From Psychrobacillus sp032154225 (GTDB lineage: Bacteria; Bacillota; Bacilli; Bacillales_A; Planococcaceae), in contig NZ_JALDYF010000007.1 of NCBI RefSeq assembly GCF_032154225.1, forward strand, positions 62,001-126,000: a stretch of DNA of 64,000 bases, written 5' to 3'. The notes beneath the pieces are model-generated. The model did no database searches. It saw only the letters and a list, made by a program, of their open reading frames with translations, and had not been told where the DNA came from. The translations under genes and the position numbers were made by a program. Positions 7,733-15,120 of this stretch are shown one piece after another (positions within the stretch are counted from its first letter, which is position 1; the number at the start of each line of letters is the position of its first letter).

Positions 7733-9169
7733 TTATTTCTTGCTAGCTTTTAATGCTTCCGCAAATCGTGCCATACCTTCTCGTATTTGATTCAACTCTA
7801 CACTTCCAAAAGTCAATCGTACAAAATCCGTTCGAGACCCAAATACACTACCTGGTACGAAAGAAACACCAACTTTTATCGCTTCTTCAAAAAGCAGTTT
7901 TTCATCAAACTTTGTTTTCAAACGACACCAAAGATGAATTCCTCCTTCAGGTGCTATATACTCAATCTCATCATTCAAAAACTCTACTAAGTAATTGATG
8001 ATTTCATCTCTCCGTTTTTTTAATTCATTTCGTAACATTGAAATGTGACTGTCAAAATACGGAGACTTTAGAAATTCATTAGCTACCCATTGCGGGAATA
8101 TACTATGTCCAAAATCCACTTGTTGCTTGGCGTCCGCTAAACGGTCTATCACTTTTTCTGGGCCAGTAATCCAACCTATGCGTAATCCCGATGCTACTAT
8201 TTTGGACAATGAACTAATATAAAGTACATTGCCATTTTCATCTAACGACTTAAGTGTCGAACTATTTTTTCCATTGAAAGAAGTGAGAGAATATGGGTCA
8301 TCCTCCACAATTGGAATGCCGTATTCAGTAGATATTTCTAATATTTCTTTTAGACGATCGGATTTTAACGAAACACCTGTTGGATTTTGATAGGCTGTAT
8401 TTAAAAAAATCATACGAACTCTATGTTTTTTGTACAATTTTATAATGTCTTTTGGATCAACACCTTGCGAATCTACTTGCAAATAAAACACTTTCAATCC
8501 TGCTGACTGAAAAAGTGGCAATGAATAAAAATAAGAAGGATCTTCTATCGCAATTGCATCTCCTGGCTTTAACAAGCATTGCACGACAAGATGTAACGCT
8601 TGTTGTGCACCCGAAGTCACTAAAATTGATGAGCTTGAACAATGTATATTTCTATATTCTTTCAAATGTTGAGAAATTGTTCCGCGCAAAGAAGCATTTC
8701 CTTTCGGGTGATCATAACCAAGACCCTCCATAAATGGATTTTCCGCAAATATCGTTTGAAATTGTTCGCGTGGCAGAAGACTTGGGGCCAACTCTCCACT
8801 TGATAAATTTATAATATGATGTTTTCTATTTTCGGAACGAATTTGTTGAACAAAAGGCAGATTTGGCAGTAAAGAACCATCTTTCATATAACGATTCCAG
8901 TTCGGTATTCGTCTATGTGTTACTCCCCAAATATCTGTGCTTATCCAAGTACCGCTGCCCTTTTTTCGCTCCACAATACCTAGGGACTGCAGCTCCTCGT
9001 ATGCTGCCACCACTGTACTTCGATTGACTTCTAAATCCTTCGCAAGAATACGTTCAGATGGAAGCATACTATCCGGAGAAAACATACCGGTAGAAATTCC
9101 AAGTTCAATATAATCTGCAATTTGCTTATAAATAGCCTTTTTAGATGTTCGATTCAACTTTAAATCCAT
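7733..9169 (-). CDS. MocR/PdxR-type GntR regulator with aminotransferase domain
   Basis: A 478-residue fusion: an N-terminal GntR winged helix (about residues 10-75; LPSERILAKDLEVNRSTVVA) joined to a fold-type I aminotransferase domain. The PLP-binding lysine is in YISSLSKIVASGLRIGW; VEDDPYS carries the conserved Asp. Such MocR proteins use PLP or amino compounds as effectors; PdxR controls pdxST, but no pdx gene or divergent target is adjacent here, so the regulon is open. ATG 9169 has GGGG five bases upstream, better than ATG 9184. Confidence 0.85.
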   Translation of the reverse strand: MDLKLNRTSKKAIYKQIADYIELGISTGMFSPDSMLPSERILAKDLEVNRSTVVAAYEELQSLGIVERKKGSGTWISTDIWGVTHRRIPNWNRYMKDGSLLPNLPFVQQIRSENRKHHIINLSSGELAPSLLPREQFQTIFAENPFMEGLGYDHPKGNASLRGTISQHLKEYRNIHCSSSSILVTSGAQQALHLVVQCLLKPGDAIAIEDPSYFYSLPLFQSAGLKVFYLQVDSQGVDPKDIIKLYKKHRVRMIFLNTAYQNPTGVSLKSDRLKEILEISTEYGIPIVEDDPYSLTSFNGKNSSTLKSLDENGNVLYISSLSKIVASGLRIGWITGPEKVIDRLADAKQQVDFGHSIFPQWVANEFLKSPYFDSHISMLRNELKKRRDEIINYLVEFLNDEIEYIAPEGGIHLWCRLKTKFDEKLLFEEAIKVGVSFVPGSVFGSRTDFVRLTFGSVELNQIREGMARFAEALKASKK

Positions 9170-9503
9170 TACATCCCCATCCATTCAGTTAAAATATGTA
9201 TTCAAAAGCTTCCCTGTGTGAGACACAACTAAAATCTATAGAACACGAAGGATTATGTTAATTTATTTCTCCCAAACAAACTAAACTCTCTAAAGAGGAG
9301 AACATACATATACTAACATTACTAGGATACAAGAAGTATGAAGTGGCTCACTTTTGATGTAATTGCTCTGGCTCAATTCCATGTTGACAAAAACAAAGGT
9401 GCGTTTATTTTTTATAAATCGGGCTTACCTTACTAATATTCAACCATAAAATTTCCTAAAATAATATAAAGCATGATATGAATACCTTCAGCAGTCATTT
9501 AAA
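9170..9503. other. Non-coding left flank of the ssrA element
   Basis: An AT-rich intergenic tract of about 330 bases between the MocR gene and the left attachment site. It should contain the MocR promoter, but I see no convincing gene or terminator. Before insertion this DNA would have directly followed the 3' end of ssrA. Confidence 0.4.
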
Positions 9504-9527
9504 TATGGAGACGGCGGGAGTCGAACC
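9504..9527. repeat. attL: Left attachment site of the ssrA element
   Basis: TATGGAGACGGCGGGA, identical to the last 16 bases at the ssrA boundary (14698-14713), continues as GTCGAACC against TTTGAACC on the right (two mismatches). It copies the acceptor stem and part of the T-arm of the tmRNA. Confidence 0.85.
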
Positions 9528-9587
9528 AACCACCTCATAAAAGGCTATAATACCAGTGTTTTCAATGGTTTATAGCTGTCTTTGAGA

Positions 9588-9611
9588 ATGTCTGACTACG
9601 TATTTGACTAC
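9588..9611 (+). repeat. Left tandem 12-bp repeats, probable integrase arm sites
   Basis: Two adjacent 12-bp units, ATGTCTGACTAC and GTATTTGACTAC, match the three units at the right end (14562-14597) in the same orientation. Tyrosine integrases with an N-terminal arm-binding domain use such repeats inside both ends of their element. Confidence 0.55.
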
Positions 9612-9797
9612 GTTTGATAAAAAAACATTTTGTGAGGGCAAGTATATCCTTGTAGACAGAAACATTAATCCCCAGTAAATTTATGAACGCTTTTTCTTTC
9701 ATTTTTCTTCTTTTCATCGCAACTAACTAGATAGATAAAGCGACAACTAAGGTGAAAAGCAGATGACAAAATTATTTTGAAAGGTAGGCAGAATGAA

Positions 9798-10061
9798 ATG
9801 AAGACTTTTGAGGGATTTTACAGCGTAAAAGAGGTATCAGAAATTTTTGGTGTTCAACCTGACACTGTCAAATCATGGATTTTCATGGATATCTTAAGAG
9901 CTTATAAATTGGATACTAAAGTGAGAATATCAGGGTATGACTTAAAAGAGTTCTTAAACACGAGCGAAATATTAATTAATGATATGTGTGATTTTGAGAA
10001 TGAAGAAGTTGACTATTATCCATATTTTCTTGATTGGATTAATCAAGATAAAGATGAATAG
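9798..10061 (+). CDS. Small helix-turn-helix protein (excisionase-like)
   Basis: An 87-residue protein starting MKTFEGFYSVKEVSEIFGVQ. The N-terminal half is a MerR/Xis-type winged helix: SVKEVSEIFGVQPDTVKSWI, then a wing-like stretch and YDLKEFL. The C-terminal tail is very acidic and aromatic (DFENEEVDYYPYFLDW). ATG 9798 has AGGTAGG upstream; a TTG start at 9777 is possible. In integrated elements such proteins act as excisionases or small regulators; which of these applies here is unknown. Confidence 0.7.
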   Translation: MKTFEGFYSVKEVSEIFGVQPDTVKSWIFMDILRAYKLDTKVRISGYDLKEFLNTSEILINDMCDFENEEVDYYPYFLDWINQDKDE

Positions 10062-10079
10062 ACTAGGTTTGTTAGATGA

Positions 10080-10110
10080 AAGGGGGGATGGGATTTTACC
10101 CCTCTTTTTT
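10080..10110 (+). terminator. Terminator after the first element gene
   Basis: AGGGG and CCCCT flank a 14-base loop and are followed by TTTTTT, about 20 bases after the stop codon. Confidence 0.6.
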
Positions 10111-10670
10111 CATTATTAAACCCTACCCAGTGCCTAGTGATTGACTTGACTAAGTATTAGGTTAGGTATCTACAATAAAGTCCGCATGAAATTCCCTTAA
10201 ATTTTCCAAGACGTACAATTCATACCGATGCATTCCCCTATATACAGGCTATGAGACCGACCCACCAGGGACGTTTGGAACCACTAAGCCCCAAAAGGCA
10301 GGGCACAGCTTCACACGATACAGGATACCACTATTAGCTGTTTAGATAGATGTATGAGAGTTAGGTAATCCCCCATGTACAAAAGACCTTTTACAAGCCC
10401 TTCTATTCGTCATTGTAAAACGTATGCCCCTAAATCTCTACCTCTAATATAGATAGGTACCTTCATTTTTATAGATGATACCTATACCTTCGTTCCCTCC
10501 AGTTGCCTATAAAATCCTACCCATGTACGTACAAAAACAAAGTACTTTATTGTATTTTATCCTTTTCTATTCTACTACTATATCTTTACCTGTTCCGTGA
10601 TAAAAATTGTGATGCCATTCTTATAATAGGGGTGAGGATAAAAATATTACAAATAGGAGGTTTTGACGGT
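10111..10670. other. Non-coding tract in the ssrA element
   Basis: About 560 bases without a supportable gene on either strand. The left part is rich in short C- and G-runs (around 10255-10310, e.g. GACCCACCAGGGACG and GCCCCAAAAGGCAGGGC) that could form RNA or DNA structure; the right part is AT-rich and precedes a gene cluster, so it probably holds its promoter. Function not known. Confidence 0.35.
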
Positions 10671-10856
10671 ATGGAGTTTTTAACAGTAAGGTCACTAGCC
10701 AACCTTATCGGCATGTCGGAACAAACGACTTACAAGCTGTTGCGTGAGGGAGTAATTCCAGGACGAGTAAAGGTAGGTAAGTCTGTTCGCTTTAACAAAG
10801 AGGTCGTCATGGATTGGTTACAACAAGGAGGAGCTAAAGATGATAGTAAATGCTGA
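10671..10856 (+). CDS. Excisionase-family DNA-binding protein
   Basis: A 61-residue protein that is almost entirely one helix-turn-helix domain: FLTVRSLANLIGMSEQTTYK, then LLREGVIPGRVKVGKSVRFN and EVVMDWLQQ. This is the compact MerR-like 'excisionase family' fold (HTH_17). ATG 10671 has AGGAGG 11 bases upstream; a longer frame from 10503 adds an unlikely hydrophobic leader. It overlaps the next gene by 17 bases, so the three genes to 11252 form one operon. Confidence 0.8.
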   Translation: MEFLTVRSLANLIGMSEQTTYKLLREGVIPGRVKVGKSVRFNKEVVMDWLQQGGAKDDSKC

Positions 10857-11016
10857 CTTATATAGTTTTTCACAAGCTACAGAGATTTTAGGAATTACCC
10901 CACAACGATTGTTTGAACTTGCTGTTGCTCCTGGAGTAGAGAAGGTACATCAAGGGAATAGTATTTACTTTGCTAAAGAGAGCTTACGTAAACTAGTACT
11001 GCGAGGTGATGTTTAA
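10840..11016 (+). CDS. Tiny helix-turn-helix-like protein (58 aa)
   Basis: A 58-residue gene between two overlapping neighbours: ATG 10840 follows AAGGAGGAGC, and its stop TAA shares a base with the next ATG at 11016. The product has the same layout as its neighbour (SFSQATEILGITPQRLFELA, then a wing HQGNSIYFAKESLRKLVL), so it is probably a second Xis-like DNA-binding protein. It is too short for most gene callers. Confidence 0.7.
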   Translation: MIVNADLYSFSQATEILGITPQRLFELAVAPGVEKVHQGNSIYFAKESLRKLVLRGDV

Positions 11017-11252
11017 TGGTAACTGTAGAGCGTGCGAGTAAGGTATTAAATCACTTTAACATAGCGTTTACCGAAGGGGCAGTTCTGGGGTACTTACAGC
11101 GTGAGGTACTACAGAAAGCCCCACGTATTGATGGTGGATACCATTCTCGCCATACCAAGTACAACTACAGCGTAGATAGAGAGTCATTAGTAAAGCTGTT
11201 ACAAGATTGTGGAGTTGAAGAAAAAGAAATCAACTCAACTTTTACTGTTTAG
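11016..11252 (+). CDS. Small hypothetical protein of the element
   Basis: A 78-residue protein (MVTVERASKVLNHFNIAFTE...), third in an overlapping cluster of tiny genes. It may be another variant winged-helix protein: VERASKVLNHFNI and a terminal SLVKLLQDCGVEEKEI frame a basic middle section (GGYHSRHTKYNYS). No named family recognised. Coupling with two probable DNA-binding proteins suggests a regulatory or excision role. Confidence 0.6.
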   Translation: MVTVERASKVLNHFNIAFTEGAVLGYLQREVLQKAPRIDGGYHSRHTKYNYSVDRESLVKLLQDCGVEEKEINSTFTV

Positions 11253-11282
11253 AGGTATGCTCACATACTGTTCTTTAAATAT

Positions 11283-11317
11283 GACCACTCTTTAGTTAAT
11301 CTTACTTGAGAGTGGTC
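11283..11317 (+). terminator. Hairpin after the small-gene cluster
   Basis: GACCACTCT and GAGAGTGGTC form a 9-bp stem with a 16-base loop, 30 bases after the stop at 11252. The T-run is poor (TTACAT), so termination may be weak. Confidence 0.45.
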
Positions 11318-11891
11318 TTACATAGGTAAATTTCATATTGGCTGTATCAGTGGATAAAAGAAAACACTTTAAACTCTTCCTGGCTTTTATAGGTCTAGTG
11401 CCTGCCGTTAAAAGGTGGAAGTCATCCCCAGATCTAAAACCGTCGCAGTAGCCTTTTGGCTAGGTGGCATGACAGAGTTATGTTGAATATACGTGGTAAA
11501 GCTGCACCTGGGCACGTTGAATGTCATGACAGATACCTCAGGATTAGTCCTAATATCTCCCATCCCCTTTACAGGGGGTGGTATGTTTCCTCGAATTAGT
11601 ACCTAAACCAAAACCATTAATCTAATAAATAGAATGATAATTAAAGATAATAATCGAGCGAGGTACGAGCTCGGTGAGCGTAGCGAACGATGCAGGCAAA
11701 CAAAGACTAAGATAATTCTAAGTTTTCGTCCCAACGGGATGCTCTAATTTCTCTATGCTGCTCCTAGTCGCCACTATAATCCTCATGTTTTAACTAGAAG
11801 TTAACAGGGACGGGATAATACTAGTCTCCATGTTCAGTTAAAAGGTCATAGAAACATTGCATTAGTTGTAATCAAAAGTTCAACTTATCTT
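11318..11891. other. Non-coding tract with possible structured segments
   Basis: About 570 bases without a supportable gene. Local inverted repeats are present: CCATCCCC ... GGGGGTGG near 11560-11582, AGCCTTTTGGCT near 11451-11462, and repeated CATGACAG (11469, 11525). The block 11640-11720 contains GAGCGTAGCGAAC-type wording seen in other mobile elements. It could hold a non-coding RNA or an origin or transfer-like site; no family recognised. Confidence 0.35.
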
Positions 11892-12605
11892 TTAGTCCCC
11901 ACGTTTCATAGACAATTCTAACCTTTGGCTTAACCTTTCAGGAGATGGGTGGTCACTTTGATTTTTTGGTAAACGAATTTTACCAAAATCCAGTTTATTT
12001 TTTCCGTCTTTTATAAATACCTCACCATTAGGTTTAATGAAGATATTCCCATCTTCGTATAATTTGTCATGAATTTTACATAGGCAAATACCATTATTCA
12101 CTGTATCGTCCGCACATAAATGTGCTGGATATATATGAGCAGCCACTAAAATTGAAATATCATTTTTCTCACACATAGCACATTGGTTATCATATGCAGA
12201 AAGTATCTTAGGTCTAAAATTATTTTCTCTAATTATTGTTCTACTTACTTTTTCTGTGTATTCCCTACCTTCGGGATATAGCCTTCTAGAATTAATGGAT
12301 TCTTCTGACTCAAGTTCGACTGTTCCATCTTCTTTAACAATTGCCGTTGGTAAGAGATTATATCTATTTTTTGTTAAATCTAAAAAGCCCATCGTGCCTT
12401 TCTCATCGAACATTATTTGTACTCTAATTTCTCCTCTATTATGTTCATCGAAAGAAAGGATAATTGGGTAAACATTTTCGTCTGTTAATCTTTCTAAATA
12501 CTCTTCGTTTAGTTGACGATTCCTATCTTCTCTAATAGCAGCATTATTTGCCTCAATTAAAAGTTTCTTGGTAAAATACTTACCCTTACTATCAATGTAA
12601 TGCAT
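11892..12605 (-). CDS. HNH endonuclease, cargo of the ssrA element
   Basis: A 237-residue protein. The C-terminal domain (about 135-215) is an HNH nuclease: CAMCEKN, then the general-base histidine in VAAHIYPAHLCADDTVNNG, the Asn in NNGICLCKIH and the metal-binding His in KIHDKLYEDGNIFI. This layout matches the HNH_2-like domains of putative restriction-type nucleases. The N-terminal 130 residues (strand-rich, IRVQIMFDEKGTMGFLDLTK) are not recognised. It is the only non-regulatory cargo, transcribed alone from its own strand. Defence by DNA cutting is a reasonable guess, not shown; no methylase is nearby. Confidence 0.75.
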   Translation of the reverse strand: MHYIDSKGKYFTKKLLIEANNAAIREDRNRQLNEEYLERLTDENVYPIILSFDEHNRGEIRVQIMFDEKGTMGFLDLTKNRYNLLPTAIVKEDGTVELESEESINSRRLYPEGREYTEKVSRTIIRENNFRPKILSAYDNQCAMCEKNDISILVAAHIYPAHLCADDTVNNGICLCKIHDKLYEDGNIFIKPNGEVFIKDGKNKLDFGKIRLPKNQSDHPSPERLSQRLELSMKRGD

Positions 12606-12990
12606 AAAATTCCCTCACTGTTCTTTTTTATTTATCCCTTTATTAAATAGGCTCTCTGATTTTTACTACACTCTTTTAGTAAGCTATCCACACATTTCCA
12701 AAGATATTGGCACTCTGGACACAATAATCAATACAGCAAGCCCCCTACACCTATCACGATTATTAGGAGCCAAACTTCCACATATTCTTTAATTTGGAAT
12801 AAACCTATAATTATATTAACAGATATTTTGACCCAATACTAGAGAACTATTAGAAACATGCCTCTTGAATAGCAAAATATGTACCAAATCAAGTAGAGTT
12901 TTAATATAGACAATCTTACACAATATATCGCAACTATCCCCTACCATGCTCCGACTACTATATTACATAACATATGTGGGGGTATATTTA
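12606..12990. other. AT-rich divergent intergenic region in the element
   Basis: About 385 bases between the HNH gene and a small helix-turn-helix gene transcribed the other way. It should contain both promoters. I see no gene and no strong repeat. Confidence 0.4.
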
Positions 12991-13230
12991 GTGGAACTAG
13001 AAACGGTAAAAATTTTACAAAATATGGTATCGGATACGATACAACGTGCTATTAATAACTATCAACCTAAGGAGTGGTTGAGCTTAAAAGAAGGAGCTTC
13101 ATATGCTGGGGTTAGTTATAACACGTTCATCAAATTTAGAGAAATGGGGTTAGAAGTGACAGAAATTGATGGCATAAAACGGGTTTCTAAATCAACGATA
13201 GATTCCTTTTTTCATCAACATAGTTTCTAA
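12991..13230 (+). CDS. Small helix-turn-helix protein next to the integrase
   Basis: A 79-residue protein read from GTG 12991, with GGGGG eight bases upstream. A short helical leader (ETVKILQNMVSDTIQRAINN) precedes a winged helix (WLSLKEGASYAGVSYNTFIK, then EIDGIKRVSKSTIDSFF). This leader-plus-HTH layout just upstream of an integrase is typical of excisionases in Gram-positive elements. A longer reading from ATG 12946 is less likely. Confidence 0.7.
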   Translation: MELETVKILQNMVSDTIQRAINNYQPKEWLSLKEGASYAGVSYNTFIKFREMGLEVTEIDGIKRVSKSTIDSFFHQHSF

Positions 13231-13387
13231 ATACTAAGCGGAGAAACAAAATATTTTATAATTAAGCTATGACTCTGATACTATCATGTCATGGCTTTTA
13301 TATTATAATATAGACTTAATGCTACGTTTTACTATCTTAGCATTATTCCTCTATAAATCTTGCCCTCACAAGAGTAAGGGGAAAATC

Positions 13388-14560
13388 ATGACAAAGAAAA
13401 AAGTATCACCAATCAAAAGCTACAAGCTAAAAAACGGAGAGCTACGATACGAGTTCCCTGCTTATTTAGGTGTTGATGCACTAACAGGTAAGCAGAAGCG
13501 CACGATTAAGCGTGGTTTTAAAACACGTAAGGAAGCTGAATTAGCATTAGCTCGTATTAAGCTAGATGTTGCAAATGGTACGTACCACCAAGAACGTGCT
13601 GAAACATACCAAGAAGTTTACGACCTATGGGTTCAACAATATGAGAAGACTGTGGAAGAAAGCACATATGTAAAAACGGTTGGCGTCTTTAAAAATCACA
13701 TTCTACCTTCGATGGGTACATATAAAATTGAAAGGATGCATGTCGATGTATGTCAGGAGCATGTTGATGAATGGGCGTCAAAGTTAAAGAAGTTCCGCAT
13801 GGTAAAAGCATATGCTTCCAAGGTACTGGACTTTGCGATTAAACGTGGATATATACAAACAAATCCGTTTGCACATGTAGAATTGCCCGCTAATACTTCT
13901 AAAAAGGTTAATGGAGCAGATGAAGACGAAGTCGAGAACTTCTACACACGTGAACAGCTTATTGAGTTCCTAACATGCTTAGAGCGTGAAAGTAACTACA
14001 AGGCGTATGTCCTATTTCGCTTACTCGCTTTCAGTGGAATGCGTAAAGGTGAAGCACTGGCTCTTAAATGGAATGACTTAAACTTCACGACAAACGAAAT
14101 TCGCATTAATAAAGCCCTTTCAAGAGGTAAAGATAGTAAGCTATATGTAAAGACTACTAAAACAGGTATTGCTCGTACAATCAAAATGGATGATAAAACG
14201 ATGGCAATATTAAAAGACTGGAAGAAAAAGCAGAAGCAAGATTATCTAATTCTAGGTTTTAATACGATGCAGCCTAAACAACTTGTATTTAGCAATGAAC
14301 AAAATGAATACTTACAGCCTACAAAAACTCGTAAGTGGATTATACATGTTCAAGACAAATATAAGCTTGGCACAATAACAACACATGGTTTACGTCATAC
14401 ACATTGTTCTTTGCTATTTGAAGCAGGTGCTATTTTAAAAGAAGTTCAAGTTCGCTTAGGTCATTCTGATGTAAAAACAACAATGGACATTTACACACAT
14501 GTTACACAGAAAGCAAAAGAAGAGGCAGTTTTAAAGTTCTCTAGCTATTTGAACATGTAA
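13388..14560 (+). CDS. int: Tyrosine recombinase (phage-type integrase)
   Basis: A 390-residue integrase. The N-terminal arm-binding domain (LKNGELRYEFPAYLGVDALT ... KRTIKRGFKTRKEAELALAR) is followed by a SAM-like core-binding domain (about 70-165) and a catalytic domain. Catalytic residues are visible: Arg in LAFSGMRKGEALALKW, HxxR in THGLRHTHCSLL, His/Trp position in LGHSDVKTTMDIYTHV, whose Tyr is the nucleophile. ATG 13388 has AAGGGG upstream; the longer frame from 13286 lacks a site. It ends 138 bases from the ssrA boundary and presumably catalyses insertion and excision there. Confidence 0.93.
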   Translation: MTKKKVSPIKSYKLKNGELRYEFPAYLGVDALTGKQKRTIKRGFKTRKEAELALARIKLDVANGTYHQERAETYQEVYDLWVQQYEKTVEESTYVKTVGVFKNHILPSMGTYKIERMHVDVCQEHVDEWASKLKKFRMVKAYASKVLDFAIKRGYIQTNPFAHVELPANTSKKVNGADEDEVENFYTREQLIEFLTCLERESNYKAYVLFRLLAFSGMRKGEALALKWNDLNFTTNEIRINKALSRGKDSKLYVKTTKTGIARTIKMDDKTMAILKDWKKKQKQDYLILGFNTMQPKQLVFSNEQNEYLQPTKTRKWIIHVQDKYKLGTITTHGLRHTHCSLLFEAGAILKEVQVRLGHSDVKTTMDIYTHVTQKAKEEAVLKFSSYLNM

Positions 14561-14561
14561 T

Positions 14562-14597
14562 GTTTTTGACTATGTTTTTGACTACGTTTTTGACTAC
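14562..14597 (+). repeat. Right tandem 12-bp repeats, probable integrase arm sites
   Basis: Three tandem 12-bp units GTTTTTGACTAT, GTTTTTGACTAC and GTTTTTGACTAC begin two bases after the integrase stop. Two similar units lie inside the left end at 9588-9611. Confidence 0.6.
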
Positions 14598-14642
14598 GTT
14601 CGATTGATACTCATTGAAACCAGATGATATAGACAAAAAGAA

Positions 14643-14667
14643 AAAACCCTTGAATACCAAGGGTTTT
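14643..14667 (-). terminator. Terminator for ssrA supplied by the element
   Basis: AAAACCCTTG and CAAGGGTTTT form a perfect 10-bp stem with a five-base loop and a T-run on the minus strand, just downstream of the tmRNA 3' end. It lies inside the element, so the element appears to have replaced the original terminator of ssrA. It may also act on the integrase transcript. Confidence 0.75.
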
Positions 14668-14697
14668 GACGTTCATTGAAACTCAATGAAATTGTAG

Positions 14698-14721
14698 TAT
14701 GGAGACGGCGGGATTTGAACC
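14698..14721. repeat. attR: Right attachment site, overlapping the tmRNA 3' end
   Basis: TATGGAGACGGCGGGA followed by TTTGAACC forms the acceptor and T-arm end of ssrA on the minus strand. It matches 9504-9527 with two differences, so integration preserved a functional tmRNA. Confidence 0.85.
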
Positions 14722-15051
14722 CGCGTCCAGAAACTCTAACACTTAAGCTTCTACGCGTGTATCTTACCTATTTAAAGTTTCGCGTAGCATTATGCCGATA
14801 AGCGGGCGTCCTGTACGCTAACTTGGAAATCTCTTGTAGACAGCTCAAGTTGCACTGGCTACCGTATCCCACTAAAGTTGAGCTCTACCTAGCCACATGG
14901 GCGATGGATAGATAAAGCAGATCCGAGCTTACGCTGCGAATGCTAAGTTGTTGTTTGTTTTGCCTGTTGTTATAAGTTCCGTTTTTACGGAGCCGAGCCT
15001 CCGACGCGCAACTCAAGCTCAGACTATCCCTGTCGAATCCATAACGTCCCC
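14700..15051 (-). ncRNA. ssrA: Transfer-messenger RNA (tmRNA)
   Basis: The 5' end GGGGACGTTATGGATTCGAC pairs with the 3' end CGTCTCC, giving the alanyl acceptor stem; GGGTTCAAATCCC forms the T-arm. The length of about 352 bases is normal. The tag reading frame at 14964-14929 encodes GKTNNNLAFAA followed by TAA, so with the alanine brought by the tmRNA the degradation tag is A-GKTNNNLAFAA. The terminal CCA is not encoded (CTCCATA) and must be added by the CCA enzyme. It rescues stalled ribosomes together with SmpB, encoded immediately upstream. Confidence 0.97.
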
Positions 15052-15077
15052 GTTTATGGAATATAAGCTTTGTTACA

Positions 15078-15105
15078 ATAATAACTATATATCAAATATG
15101 GTCAA
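15078..15105 (-). promoter_or_regulatory. Sigma-A promoter of ssrA
   Basis: On the minus strand TTGACC (15105-15100) and TATTAT (15083-15078) are 16 bases apart, and the -10 lies 27 bases upstream of the mature tmRNA 5' end, leaving a short precursor leader. Confidence 0.6.
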
Positions 15106-15120
15106 AATTCAAGTAAAACG

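Larger units (their letters stand above)
9504..14721. mobile_element. 5.2-kb integrative element in the 3' end of ssrA
   Basis: Bounded by a direct repeat of the tmRNA 3' end (16 bp identical, 24 bp with two mismatches). It carries a tyrosine integrase next to ssrA, at least four tiny DNA-binding-like genes on the plus strand, one HNH nuclease gene on the minus strand, and long non-coding tracts. No relaxase, replication initiator, primase, terminase or capsid gene is visible, so it is either a minimal cargo element, a phage satellite remnant or a cut-down integrative element. tmRNA 3' ends are well-known integration targets of tyrosine recombinases. Confidence 0.85.

Noticed and set aside
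9481..9560. A second tRNA or tmRNA gene at the left att site
   Set aside because: Only the acceptor/T-arm portion is present; it is the duplicated attachment core, not a full RNA gene.
10200..10500. Riboswitch or protein gene in the ssrA element
   Set aside because: No known aptamer pattern recognised, and six-frame reading gives only short frames without start signals; kept as an unexplained tract.
13996..14184. Minus-strand frame within the integrase gene
   Set aside because: Antisense shadow of a strongly conserved coding sequence.
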